A program made the position numbers and the translations under genes. Positions 16,311 through 24,167 of a stretch of 43,901 nt of DNA are shown in pieces. The number at the start of each line of letters is the position of its first letter. Positions within the stretch are counted from its first letter, which is position 1. Source of the stretch: an uncultured Eubacteriales bacterium (GTDB lineage Bacteria; Bacillota; Clostridia; Peptostreptococcales; Anaerovoracaceae); contig OMZN01000044.1 of NCBI GenBank assembly GCA_900315555.1, forward strand, positions 1 through 43,901, read 5' to 3'. Below the pieces are notes generated by a model, which was not told the origin of the DNA, searched no databases, and saw nothing but the letters and a program-made list of their open reading frames with translations.

Positions 16311-17081
16311 TTACCATTGCAAACTTTCACTACGGAAAGCACGAATATCGAAGTAATACTTGATGTACGCCTGCATCATCGCCTGAATCCGCGTGGTCAG
16401 CTGCTCCTGCATCGCCAGTCTTTCAAGCTTTGCAAACGGCGTACGTTCCAGGAATTTGACCACATTCACTATACCAAAATCAATATCATAAATCAATCGA
16501 TCTTTGACGTCTTTGCCTCGTTTCTCCGGCTCTTCAGCCTGCTTGTCCAGACATTCCCTGCACAGCAGACCGCCGCTTTCCACACTGAAGTAAAGCGGCT
16601 CCTTCCTGCTGCCGCAGGATACACAGGACGAAAGATCCGGCATATAGCCCAGCTGGCGCAGCACCTTAATCTCGTAAGCAACGACCAGTGTCTCGAATTT
16701 CTTTCTGCGCCTGTTCATGGCGGCGAGGAAGCCCGCCAGGTCGTGAAAAACAGCAGGAGCAGGTACATTTTCGGCCAGAATCTTGTCGGTCAGCTCCAGA
16801 CAAAAGCCGGCATGCATATAACGATCAATATCCTCGCCAAGGTCATAGTAGCTCTCCACCACCTCACCGCTGTTGATGTTAAAGTAGGCGCCCTTCTTGT
16901 ACAGCTCATAACGGCCGTGGGTGAAGGGACGCATGGCCAGATCGCTGCGCTTGCGGCTCCGTTCCCTCTGTGAAGTACCGGCACTGATCTTGCCATACCG
17001 ATCGGTGAGCATCACCAGCATCCGCCGTCCTCCCGTGATCTTGGTCTGCCGCAGAACGATCCCTTCCGCCTCTGTTATCAT
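16311..17081 (-). CDS. recO: DNA repair protein RecO
   Basis: A 256-residue recombination mediator that, with RecR, loads RecA on SSB-coated single strands and anneals DNA. The N-terminal OB fold begins EAEGIVLRQTKI and LTDRYGKISAG. The C-terminal helical part carries a four-cysteine zinc site, C153-x2-C156 and C174-x2-C177. Its start overlaps the era stop (ATGA), a conserved era-recO order in Firmicutes. Confidence 0.95.
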   Translation of the reverse strand: MITEAEGIVLRQTKITGGRRMLVMLTDRYGKISAGTSQRERSRKRSDLAMRPFTHGRYELYKKGAYFNINSGEVVESYYDLGEDIDRYMHAGFCLELTDKILAENVPAPAVFHDLAGFLAAMNRRRKKFETLVVAYEIKVLRQLGYMPDLSSCVSCGSRKEPLYFSVESGGLLCRECLDKQAEEPEKRGKDVKDRLIYDIDFGIVNVVKFLERTPFAKLERLAMQEQLTTRIQAMMQAYIKYYFDIRAFRSESLQW

Positions 17082-17962
17082 GATTCTTCCTTATAGCCAA
17101 AATTGGAGAGCATGAAGTCCGAATCCCGCCAGTTCTCCTTGACGCGTACCCACAGGGACAAATAGACCTTTGTGCCGACCAGTTTCTGAATATCCTCCCT
17201 GGCGCTCTTGCCGATACCCTTCAATTTGCGGCCGCCCTTGCCGATGATAATGGACTTGTGCGACTTTTTCTCGCAGTAAATGACCGCACCGATCTTCGTC
17301 AGCGCAGGCAGTTCCTCGTAACTCTCGATTTCCACCGCCACACCGTGAGGCACCTCCTCTGAAAGGTACATCAAAAGCTTCTCACGGATGATTTCGCTGA
17401 CAAGAAAGCGTTCCGGGCTGTCCGTAATGGCGTCTTCCGGAAAATAGGCAGGTCCATTGGGAAGCCGCGTCTTAAGCGCCGCAATCAGAGACGGCAGATT
17501 GATCCCTTCCTTCGCCGAGATCCCGTAGATGCCGTCAAAGATTCCCATTGCATCATATTCTTCAAAAATCTGCCGGTATTTTTCCGGTGCCATCTTATCG
17601 ATCTTGTTGATCAAAAGGAACTTCGGCACAGCGGCATCCCGGATTGCCTCTAAAATGTAGGCATCACCCCGTCCGCTCTCCAGCAGGTCATCCACGACAA
17701 ACAGAACGATATCCACATCGTCAACGGATGTCAAAGCCTCCTCCGTCATGTACCGGCCCAGCTTATTCCTCGGCTTGTGAATCCCCGGAGTATCCAAAAA
17801 GACCATCTGCGCCTCTTCGTCCGTATAGATCCCCCGGATTCTGTTCCTGGTTGTCTGGGGCTTGTCGGTGGTGATGGCAATTTTTTCTCCCAGCAACGCA
17901 TTGAGAAGCGTCGACTTGCCCACGTTGGGACGCCCGATGATACTGATGAATCCGCTTTTCAC
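17078..17962 (-). CDS. era: GTPase Era
   Basis: A 294-residue essential GTPase that binds the 3' end of 16S rRNA during 30S maturation. G1 is GRPNVGKS (10-17), G3 is DTPG (57-60) and G4 is NKID (119-122). The C-terminal KH domain shows VIYCEKKSHKSIIIGKGGRK, and the usual DIQKLVGTKVYLSLWVRVK motif follows. The start codon is GTG, overlapping the stop of the upstream fusion gene (GTGA), with AAAGGA 8 bases upstream. Its linkage with ybeY, cdd, phoH and recO is the usual Firmicutes ribosome-maturation cluster. Confidence 0.97.
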   Translation of the reverse strand: MKSGFISIIGRPNVGKSTLLNALLGEKIAITTDKPQTTRNRIRGIYTDEEAQMVFLDTPGIHKPRNKLGRYMTEEALTSVDDVDIVLFVVDDLLESGRGDAYILEAIRDAAVPKFLLINKIDKMAPEKYRQIFEEYDAMGIFDGIYGISAKEGINLPSLIAALKTRLPNGPAYFPEDAITDSPERFLVSEIIREKLLMYLSEEVPHGVAVEIESYEELPALTKIGAVIYCEKKSHKSIIIGKGGRKLKGIGKSAREDIQKLVGTKVYLSLWVRVKENWRDSDFMLSNFGYKEES

Positions 17963-18912
17963 AGTGTAAATCCTTTCTTCAGAAGCTCTGTCAGCGGCAC
18001 CTCCTCAAGGTGCTCCACATCGTCTCCGGTAATGACCGGCAGATCTTCCGCAAATTCAGAGAGAAACTGACGGCAGATACCGCAGGGCCAGGCTGTTCCC
18101 CGGCTGCTGACCACCGCCAGCGCCAAAAAGCTGCGCTCGCCCTCGCTGACCGCCTTGACACAGGCAGTCCGCTCCGCACAGATCGTAGCGCCAAAGGAAG
18201 CGTTCTCCACATTGACCCCGGTATACACCCGGCCTGAGGCTCCAAGGAGCGCAGCACCCACCGCAAAGTGAGAATACGGCGCATAAGCCTGCGGCAGAAC
18301 CGCTTCTGCCTGCCGGTAAAGCTCCCTCCATCGTTCATCCATCGGTATCCTGCCGCTCCTTTCCTGCGCAGCATCTTTCGGCCCTGCTGCCTGCGCATCA
18401 GGCGCATTCCGCACTGCGCTTTCTTCCGTTTTCTCAGGCGCAGGCGCTGCAGCGCGCACAAGTCCCACCTGGGCCATGACATCCTCTTCGGCAGCGCGCA
18501 TGCGGCGTTTCTCTGCCTCTTCCATATGATCATACCCCAGCAGGTGAAAAATACTGTGCGTGAACAAATAGACCATCTCCCTTTCGTAGGAATGGCCGTA
18601 AGCTGCCGCCTGTTCTCTGGCCCGCGCCGGGTTGATGACCACATCACCAAGCAGAAACGGACCGTCAGGAATTTCCGCGACATCATCAAACTGCGGAAAC
18701 GAAAGTACATCGGTGACCTGATCCACTGCACGATACTCCCGATTCAGGGCACGGATTTCCTCAGGCTCTGCCAGGGTCAGACTCACCTGCCCATCCTCTC
18801 CGGACACACCTTCCCGCGCCAGCGCTGCCGAAAGCGCCGCTTTCATGGCTTTTACAATCTCCGATGTCAGATCACCGTGCAGGGGCATACCCTCATCCAA
18901 TATCAGTTCCAT
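17959..18912 (-). CDS. ybeY-cdd: Fusion of endoribonuclease YbeY with cytidine deaminase
   Basis: A single 317-residue frame joins two enzymes. Residues 1-152 are YbeY, the 16S rRNA 3'-end maturation/quality-control RNase, with its zinc motif H119-x3-H123-x5-H129 (FTHSIFHLLGYDH). Residues about 153-190 are an Ala/Pro-rich linker. Residues about 191-317 are a full cytidine deaminase: C245-A-E247 (TICAERTA) and P276-C277-G-I-C280 give the three cysteine ligands and the catalytic glutamate. Cytidine deaminase recycles cytidine to uridine. In related genomes ybeY, dgkA, cdd and era are separate; here dgkA is absent. An internal ATG at 18342 with AGGA about 7 bases upstream could also yield a free 127-residue deaminase. 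The ATG at 18912 overlaps the phoH end by 10 bases. The symbol is composite. Confidence 0.93.
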   Translation of the reverse strand: MELILDEGMPLHGDLTSEIVKAMKAALSAALAREGVSGEDGQVSLTLAEPEEIRALNREYRAVDQVTDVLSFPQFDDVAEIPDGPFLLGDVVINPARAREQAAAYGHSYEREMVYLFTHSIFHLLGYDHMEEAEKRRMRAAEEDVMAQVGLVRAAAPAPEKTEESAVRNAPDAQAAGPKDAAQERSGRIPMDERWRELYRQAEAVLPQAYAPYSHFAVGAALLGASGRVYTGVNVENASFGATICAERTACVKAVSEGERSFLALAVVSSRGTAWPCGICRQFLSEFAEDLPVITGDDVEHLEEVPLTELLKKGFTL

Positions 18913-19877
18913 TCTTCATCTGCCTCATTTTCACGGTAATATTTGTCATAGGCGCTGATAATCTTCTTGACAAGACGGTGGCGGACAACATCCACGTCCT
19001 TCAGATAGCAGAACGCGATGTCCTTGATTCCCTTCAGCACCCTGGCCGCATCTACAAGCCCTGACTTCTTCCCGCGGGGCAGGTCGATCTGTGTAATGTC
19101 GCCGGTAATGACCATCTGTGATTCAAAACCCATCCTGGTGAGAAACATCTTCATCTGTTCCCGGGTGGTGTTCTGCGCCTCGTCAAGAATAATGAACGCA
19201 TTGTCGAGCGTACGGCCCCGCATGTAAGCCAGGGGCACCACTTCAATGACCTCCCGCTCCTTCATCTTCATCGCAGCAGTCCGTCCCAGCACATCATAAA
19301 GAGCATCATAAAGCGGCCGCAGATAGGGATCTACTTTTTCCTGCAGATCACCGGGCAGATAGCCCAGCCGCTCACCGGCCTCCACCGCCGGGCGCGTAAG
19401 AATAATCTTGCTGACCTGCTTTTTTTTGTATGCTGTCACCGCCATAGCCACAGCGATATAGGTCTTGCCGGTGCCTGCCGGACCAATCCCGAAGACGACA
19501 TCGCGCGTGCGTATGGCTTCCACATACTTCTTTTGTCCGATCGTCTTGGGACGCAGGGGTTTCCCCTGGTGCGTATAGCAGATGATATCGCTTGCCACAC
19601 TGTTTTCCTGATAGGAAATTCCCTTGTCGGAAAGGTCGATAAGATAGGACACCTTCTGTGCATCCAGCCTTTCGCCATTGTCAATCATGGCAACCATCTC
19701 CCGGAGGATGCCTGCTGCACGCTCTGCATCCTCGCCGCGCAGCACCAGTTCGTTGTCACGCTGCATGATATCCACATCCATGGCCTCCTTGATAATCAGG
19801 AGATGCCTGTCCATGGAACCCAGCAGCTCGCCTCGATCCAGGCCTTCATGCAATTCGATCTTGGTAATTGTTTCCAA
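18903..19877 (-). CDS. phoH: PhoH-like ATPase (YbeZ)
   Basis: A 324-residue cytoplasmic P-loop ATPase of the PhoH/YbeZ family, a putative RNA helicase that works with YbeY in rRNA processing. The N-terminal KH-like part (about 1-105) is followed by Walker A GPAGTGKT (132-139) and Walker B FIILDEAQNTT (D232-E233). The start appears to be a TTG at 19877, with AAAGG 4 bases upstream; the first ATG, 21 codons later, would cut into the conserved N-terminus. Despite the name, phosphate control is not implied here. It lies directly before and overlaps the YbeY fusion gene. Confidence 0.95.
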   Translation of the reverse strand: METITKIELHEGLDRGELLGSMDRHLLIIKEAMDVDIMQRDNELVLRGEDAERAAGILREMVAMIDNGERLDAQKVSYLIDLSDKGISYQENSVASDIICYTHQGKPLRPKTIGQKKYVEAIRTRDVVFGIGPAGTGKTYIAVAMAVTAYKKKQVSKIILTRPAVEAGERLGYLPGDLQEKVDPYLRPLYDALYDVLGRTAAMKMKEREVIEVVPLAYMRGRTLDNAFIILDEAQNTTREQMKMFLTRMGFESQMVITGDITQIDLPRGKKSGLVDAARVLKGIKDIAFCYLKDVDVVRHRLVKKIISAYDKYYRENEADEEWN

Positions 19878-19957
19878 CCAGCCTTTCTGTTTTCAGTTCA
19901 GAACCTGTCCAACGTTTTGCATTGGCATACAGGCCGGACTATTTCTTCGCTTATACA

Positions 19958-19986
19958 CAAATGACCCGTGCAATGCGGGTCATTTG
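19958..19986 (-). terminator. Strong hairpin between yqeY and phoH
   Basis: An 11-bp perfect stem, CAAATGACCCG with CGGGTCATTTG, and a 7-base loop. Neither strand shows a clear T-run after it, so it is a poor intrinsic terminator and could be an RNA-processing or partial-attenuation site. A second stem (9 bp, one wobble, about 20007-20031) lies just upstream in the same transcript. Confidence 0.35.
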
Positions 19987-20041
19987 AATGCTTTGTCACA
20001 GCAGGCGCTTTCATTTTCTGAAAACGCCGGCTCTTGTTTTT

Positions 20042-20503
20042 TCAACTGAGGAAGTCCTCAATGATCCTTCTGACTTCGGCTCCATCGGCTCTGCCTTTTA
20101 CTTTTGACATCACCGTGCCCATCAGCCGGCCCATGCTCTTTTTTCCGTCGCCCTCGGCAACGCCGAGATCCGACGCGGTTTCCCTGATGATCTTCCGAAT
20201 TTCTTCTTCAGTCATCTGTGCAGGCAGATACCGGTTCAGAATCTCGATCTCCGCCTGATACGACTGAATCAGATCCTCTCGGCCGCCCTTGGCAAAGTCG
20301 TCCAGAGCATCCTTTCTCATTTTGACCTGTTTGGCGATGATGGGGATGATGTCCTCATCCTCCAGTTCCACACGCTTGTCGATTTCCACCTGTTTGATGG
20401 CAGCGCGTACGAAACTGATCGTGTTTTTAGCGGCCTCATCGTGACTCTTCATGGCCGCTTTGAAGTCATCCATCAGCTGTTTTTTTAAGGTCAAATCCTG
20501 CAC
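20042..20503 (-). CDS. yqeY: GatB/YqeY domain protein
   Basis: A 153-residue all-helical protein of the YqeY family, related to the tail domain of GatB, which contacts tRNA in the amidotransferase; the free protein's role is not settled. Typical features are LMDDFKAAMKSHDEAAKNT at the N-terminus, DDFAKGGREDL and EIEILNRYLPAQMTEEEI. The start is GTG with GGAG 5 bases before it. It lies 13 bases after rpsU, the usual rpsU-yqeY pair in Firmicutes. Confidence 0.93.
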   Translation of the reverse strand: MQDLTLKKQLMDDFKAAMKSHDEAAKNTISFVRAAIKQVEIDKRVELEDEDIIPIIAKQVKMRKDALDDFAKGGREDLIQSYQAEIEILNRYLPAQMTEEEIRKIIRETASDLGVAEGDGKKSMGRLMGTVMSKVKGRADGAEVRRIIEDFLS

Positions 20504-20516
20504 CCCTTCTCCAAAA

Positions 20517-20699
20517 CTAATATTTCTTATTAGCCTTTTTCCTGGCAGCTTCAGATTTTTTCTTTCTCTTTACGCTGGGCTTTTCGTAGTGCTCTCTCTT
20601 TCTGACCTCAGCCATGACGCCATCTCTGGCGCAGGATCTCTTGAATCTCTTGAGGGCACTTTCCAAGCTTTCGTTTTCTTTAACAAATACTTGTGCCAT
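20517..20699 (-). CDS. rpsU: Ribosomal protein bS21
   Basis: A 60-residue basic protein of the small ribosomal subunit ([19 protein letters not shown], then a Lys/Arg-rich tail). Length and sequence are typical. AGGAGGTG (20712-20719) precedes the ATG. It has a near-perfect promoter inside the end of the HIT gene. Confidence 0.98.
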   Translation of the reverse strand: MAQVFVKENESLESALKRFKRSCARDGVMAEVRKREHYEKPSVKRKKKSEAARKKANKKY

Positions 20700-20748
20700 T
20701 TACTCTACTTCACCTCCTGACATTATAAAATAATGCCTTAGCTGTATC

Positions 20749-20778
20749 ATTATACAATCAACCCGGTGGCCATGTCAA
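20749..20778 (-). promoter_or_regulatory. Consensus promoter of rpsU-yqeY
   Basis: TTGACA (20778-20773), 18 bases, then TATAAT (20754-20749), both perfect hexamers. The -35 box lies within the last codons of the HIT gene. A dyad CATTAT-3-ATAATG (20721-20735) sits in the leader just before the rpsU ribosome binding site. Confidence 0.8.
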
Positions 20779-21099
20779 CTTTCTCTTGCCCAGGATGTGG
20801 ATATGCAGATGGGGTACGGTCTGCTGACCGTCTTCTCCATTGTTGATGACCACGCGGTAGCCGTTTGTCATTTCCAGCTGCTCGGCAATCTCGCGCACCT
20901 TTGCCAGCATATATCCCAGCAGAGGCTCGTCCTCCGCCGTCACCGCATCAAGGCCGGTAATATGCTGCTTAGGTATCATCAGCACATGCTCAGGGGCCTG
21001 CGGATCGGCATCGCGAAATACATAGATCTTATCATCTTCATATATCGGGACGGATGGAATTTCCTTATCTTTGATCTTGCAGAATATGCAGTCCGACAT
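20758..21099 (-). CDS. HIT-family nucleotide hydrolase/transferase (HinT-like)
   Basis: A 113-residue histidine-triad protein: the HLHIH motif (H97, H99, H101) is in place, and C4-x2-C7 near the N-terminus is a zinc-site pattern common in HinT. Such proteins hydrolyse AMP-lysine-like phosphoramidates or related adenylated compounds. AGGAGGTG lies 9 bases before the ATG. The final codons double as the rpsU promoter. Confidence 0.95.
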   Translation of the reverse strand: MSDCIFCKIKDKEIPSVPIYEDDKIYVFRDADPQAPEHVLMIPKQHITGLDAVTAEDEPLLGYMLAKVREIAEQLEMTNGYRVVINNGEDGQQTVPHLHIHILGKRKLTWPPG

Positions 21100-21135
21100 G
21101 TTTCTTTGTCACCTCCTGTCTTCTCTACTGTTAGT

Positions 21136-21165
21136 AGTTTATCACAATTTGACATCTTTTGTCGT
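21136..21165 (-). promoter_or_regulatory. Possible promoter of the HIT gene
   Basis: TAAACT (21141-21136) with an upstream TG (extended -10) and, 18 bases further, ACGACA (21165-21160, a 4-of-6 match). It is the best candidate in the 189-base gap after mtaB, but only moderate. Confidence 0.35.
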
Positions 21166-21288
21166 TCGTTTGCCGTTTTCTCACGAATTATTATCTGCCG
21201 CGCATCCTCCTGCGTTTGCTCAAGGCGGTTATCTGCACGTGTGCCGCATTGTGCGCCTGCACTCCTTTTCGCTTTCCAAGAAGCACAT

Positions 21289-22707
21289 TTAAAGGATCCG
21301 CCCGCACAGGCCGTCGCGGCACAGTCCTGTGATTTCAACCCGGCTGAAGGTATTGATCTTTGCCTCTTGACGAGGATGATAGACTTTGATGTAATTGCCT
21401 GTATAGCCGCTCATAAGCGGCTGCATGGCAGACGCACCCGCAGTGCCGCCGGGCTTATCCGCAGAAAGATGCCCGTCTTCCTCCTCACCGCCCGATTCAA
21501 AGAGCACCTGCTGCACGGTGCCGATCTGTGCACGGAAGAAATCGGCAGCAGTTTCTTCACCCTGTGCCGCAAGCCGGCGGACACGTTCCTTGCGAACAGC
21601 AGGATCAATACGTCCATCCATGGTGCTGGCTCTGGTGCCTGGCCGCTCCGAATAGCGGAAAGCATGCACTTTGCCAAAACGGCAGCGCCGGATGGCCTCC
21701 AGGGAATCTTCCAGATCCTGTTTCGTCTCTCCCGGGAACCCGGCAATAAGGTCGGTCGTAATACCGTATTGAGGATCGAACGATCGCAGGGTATCCACGA
21801 TGGCAAAATAGTCCTCGCGCCGGTAGCGCCTGTTCATCAAGGCAAGGACCCGGTCACTGCCGCTCTGCATCGACAGATGAAGATGGTGACAGAGACGTTC
21901 AAAGGGAAAGAGTTTTTTAACAAAAGCCGCGTCGACCACAGTCGGCTCCAGAGAAGAAAGCCGGATGCGGAAATCACCCGGGAGATCCTCCAGCAAACCC
22001 AGAAGCCCGGGAAGATCCTCATACAGTGCCGTGTTGATACCTGTAAGAATCAGTTCATGATAACCTGCCTCCACAAGCCGGCGTGCTTCCTCTAAAACGG
22101 CATCCCGCCGGCGGCTGCGCACCGGGCCGCGCGCATAGGGAATCACACAGTAGCTGCAGAAGCGGTCGCAGCCTTCCTCGATTTTGATGTAAGCGCGGGT
22201 TCTGGAACCAAGGCCGTGCGCAAGCGGCATTTCCTCATACACATCAAGCGCTGCGCGGTCATGGACATGCTGCACAGCTGCACCTGCCGCACCGCGGACA
22301 GACTGCGCGGCCGCATCCGCCGCGCAGGCTTCCGCCTGCAGGGGAGCATCCGCCTTCCGTGCCCGCTCCTTGAGCAGCGTCATGATATAACCCAGCAGGT
22401 TATGTTTTTCGTTGGTGCCGACCACAAGATCCACCTCCGGCAGAGCAGCGATATCCTCGGAAGCGATCTGTGCATAGCATCCGGTCACCGCCACCACCGC
22501 AGCCGGATTAAGCTTCCTGGCACGGCGCATGAACTGACGGGATTTGCGATCCGCCAGTCCAGTAACCGTGCAGGTATTGATGACATAAACATCAGCAAAG
22601 GTATCCTCGCCGGTAATCGAAAAGCCGGCGGCACGAAACTGTTCCGTCAAAGCCTCGGTCTCATACTGGTTGACCTTGCAGCCCAAGGTGTGAAATGCTG
22701 CTCTCAT
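21289..22707 (-). CDS. mtaB: tRNA t6A37 methylthiotransferase MtaB
   Basis: A 472-residue radical-SAM enzyme that converts t6A to ms2t6A at position 37 of tRNAs reading ANN codons. The N-terminal MTTase domain has the auxiliary cluster cysteines C10, C46 and C77, starting MRAAFHTLGCKVNQYETEAL. The radical SAM cluster is C180-x3-C184-x2-C187. A TRAM-like tail is at the end (GNYIKVYHP, then FSRVEITGL). An Ala-rich insert of about 30 residues (about 118-150) precedes the radical SAM domain, and a smaller low-complexity insert lies near 410-435, so it is longer than usual. GGAGG lies 9 bases before the ATG. The gene follows the CorC-like gene by 50 bases. Confidence 0.95.
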   Translation of the reverse strand: MRAAFHTLGCKVNQYETEALTEQFRAAGFSITGEDTFADVYVINTCTVTGLADRKSRQFMRRARKLNPAAVVAVTGCYAQIASEDIAALPEVDLVVGTNEKHNLLGYIMTLLKERARKADAPLQAEACAADAAAQSVRGAAGAAVQHVHDRAALDVYEEMPLAHGLGSRTRAYIKIEEGCDRFCSYCVIPYARGPVRSRRRDAVLEEARRLVEAGYHELILTGINTALYEDLPGLLGLLEDLPGDFRIRLSSLEPTVVDAAFVKKLFPFERLCHHLHLSMQSGSDRVLALMNRRYRREDYFAIVDTLRSFDPQYGITTDLIAGFPGETKQDLEDSLEAIRRCRFGKVHAFRYSERPGTRASTMDGRIDPAVRKERVRRLAAQGEETAADFFRAQIGTVQQVLFESGGEEEDGHLSADKPGGTAGASAMQPLMSGYTGNYIKVYHPRQEAKINTFSRVEITGLCRDGLCGRIL

Positions 22708-22757
22708 CGAAAGCTTCCTCCCGCATGTTTTCTGCTCCTGATGCGAGCTGACCATGC

Positions 22758-24167
22758 TCAGCCCGCATGCGGCGATGGTTCGTCCGCTTCCTTTTCGCGC
22801 TTCTCGCCCTTCTCGCCTTTTTCATCCTCCTCTTCGACAGGCGTCCAATCCGGATCGATCTGAAGGAGAACGCGCTCGATGCGCCGATCCCGCACCGATT
22901 CAATCGTGAATGTATATTGATGCCATGTAACCTTGCGGCCTCGTTCCTTATCGTCGGGAATTTCCCCCAGAATGTCGATCAAGAGACCGCCTACAGTCTC
23001 GTTATTCTCCGAGACCAGGTCGGTGCCGATCTCCTCGTTGACATCGTCAAGATCCATGGCGCCATTGATGTAATAGGTGTTCTCATCGACTTTCTCGATA
23101 ACCGGCTCTTCCTCATCGTATTCATCGTCGATATCGCCCACAATCTCCTCGATCAGATCCTCCATTGTGACGATGCCGGAAAACCCTCCATATTCGTCGA
23201 TCAGAACAGCAATATGCTGCTTTTTCTTTTGCAGTTCAAAGAACAGCGCATCGATATTCTTTGTCTCCGGAATCAGGATGGCCTCGCGCAGGATCTTGTC
23301 GATATGCACATTATCAAAGCCGTACTCCCAGGCTTTCATCATATAGTCCTTCAAGTTGAGAATGCCGATGATATTGTCAAAGTCATCCTCATAAACCGGG
23401 ATTCTGGAATAGCGCATGCCCATCATGTCAGCGATGTAGTCGGAAGCCGGTGCATTGATGTCAATCGCAAAAACATCTGTTCTGGGGGTCATGACTTCAT
23501 AAGCCAGCTTGTCATCAAAGGCAAAAATGGCATCCACCATCTTGCGCCCTTCCTCCTTGATGGCACCGCTCTCCTGTCCCTCATCCAGCATGGATAACAC
23601 ATCGTCTTCAGAGAAAGCACGGCGCGAAAAACCGGTCTCCTGGCGTGTCAGCAGAAGGAAAAGATTGGTAACCCCCCGGGTCACTGCTACAAATGGTGTG
23701 CCGATCACCACGAAGAAGCGGGCAAAGCCGGCCAGAGCCAGGGCAACGCCCTCCTCGTGCTGCAGCGCCAGCTGCCTTGGGAAGACCCGCGCAATGACAA
23801 GGAAGATGAGACAGACCAAACCGCAGACAATAAGAAAGACCACCGACAGGGCCCATGCCGTTCCCGCCGGGAAAAAGCGCGTCACAGCCCATTTGGTCAA
23901 ATCCGGCGCTAAAATAGCACTGGCAATGATGGAAAAGAAGGTGACCACGACCTGCACTGTCAAAGAGAAGTTGACCGTATCCGCAAGCAGCTTCTGTAGC
24001 GCACCCGCACGCTTGTCCCCCTTCTCCGCTTCTTCTGCAAGCTGGCTCCGATTGACGAACTGGGCAGCACTGCCCTCGGCCGAAAGCAAAGCCGAAACCA
24101 CAAGCATGCCAATGAAAATCAATATCTTTATGGACATGACCCATTGCGGGTCAGGACTTGTATCCAT
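22758..24167 (-). CDS. CNNM/CorC-HlyC family membrane protein with CBS domains
   Basis: A 469-residue protein. An N-terminal DUF21/CNNM membrane domain with about four segments (about 10-160) is followed by two CBS domains (VMTPRTDVFAIDI about 225 onwards, AVLIDEYGGFSGIVTMEDL about 315 onwards) and a CorC_HlyC domain (DLDDVNEEIGTDL about 370-440). The last 30 residues are a Lys/Glu-rich tail. Relatives export or regulate Mg2+ or other divalent ions, with CBS domains sensing nucleotides. Its ATG directly follows the stop of the U32 gene (TAG-ATG), with GGGAG 11 bases upstream. Confidence 0.92.
   Translation of the reverse strand: MDTSPDPQWVMSIKILIFIGMLVVSALLSAEGSAAQFVNRSQLAEEAEKGDKRAGALQKLLADTVNFSLTVQVVVTFFSIIASAILAPDLTKWAVTRFFPAGTAWALSVVFLIVCGLVCLIFLVIARVFPRQLALQHEEGVALALAGFARFFVVIGTPFVAVTRGVTNLFLLLTRQETGFSRRAFSEDDVLSMLDEGQESGAIKEEGRKMVDAIFAFDDKLAYEVMTPRTDVFAIDINAPASDYIADMMGMRYSRIPVYEDDFDNIIGILNLKDYMMKAWEYGFDNVHIDKILREAILIPETKNIDALFFELQKKKQHIAVLIDEYGGFSGIVTMEDLIEEIVGDIDDEYDEEEPVIEKVDENTYYINGAMDLDDVNEEIGTDLVSENNETVGGLLIDILGEIPDDKERGRKVTWHQYTFTIESVRDRRIERVLLQIDPDWTPVEEEDEKGEKGEKREKEADEPSPHAG

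Noticed and set aside
20979..21338. 119-codon minus-strand ORF through the gap between mtaB and the HIT gene
   Set aside because: It overlaps the conserved starts and ends of both genes in another frame, lacks a ribosome binding site and resembles nothing known.
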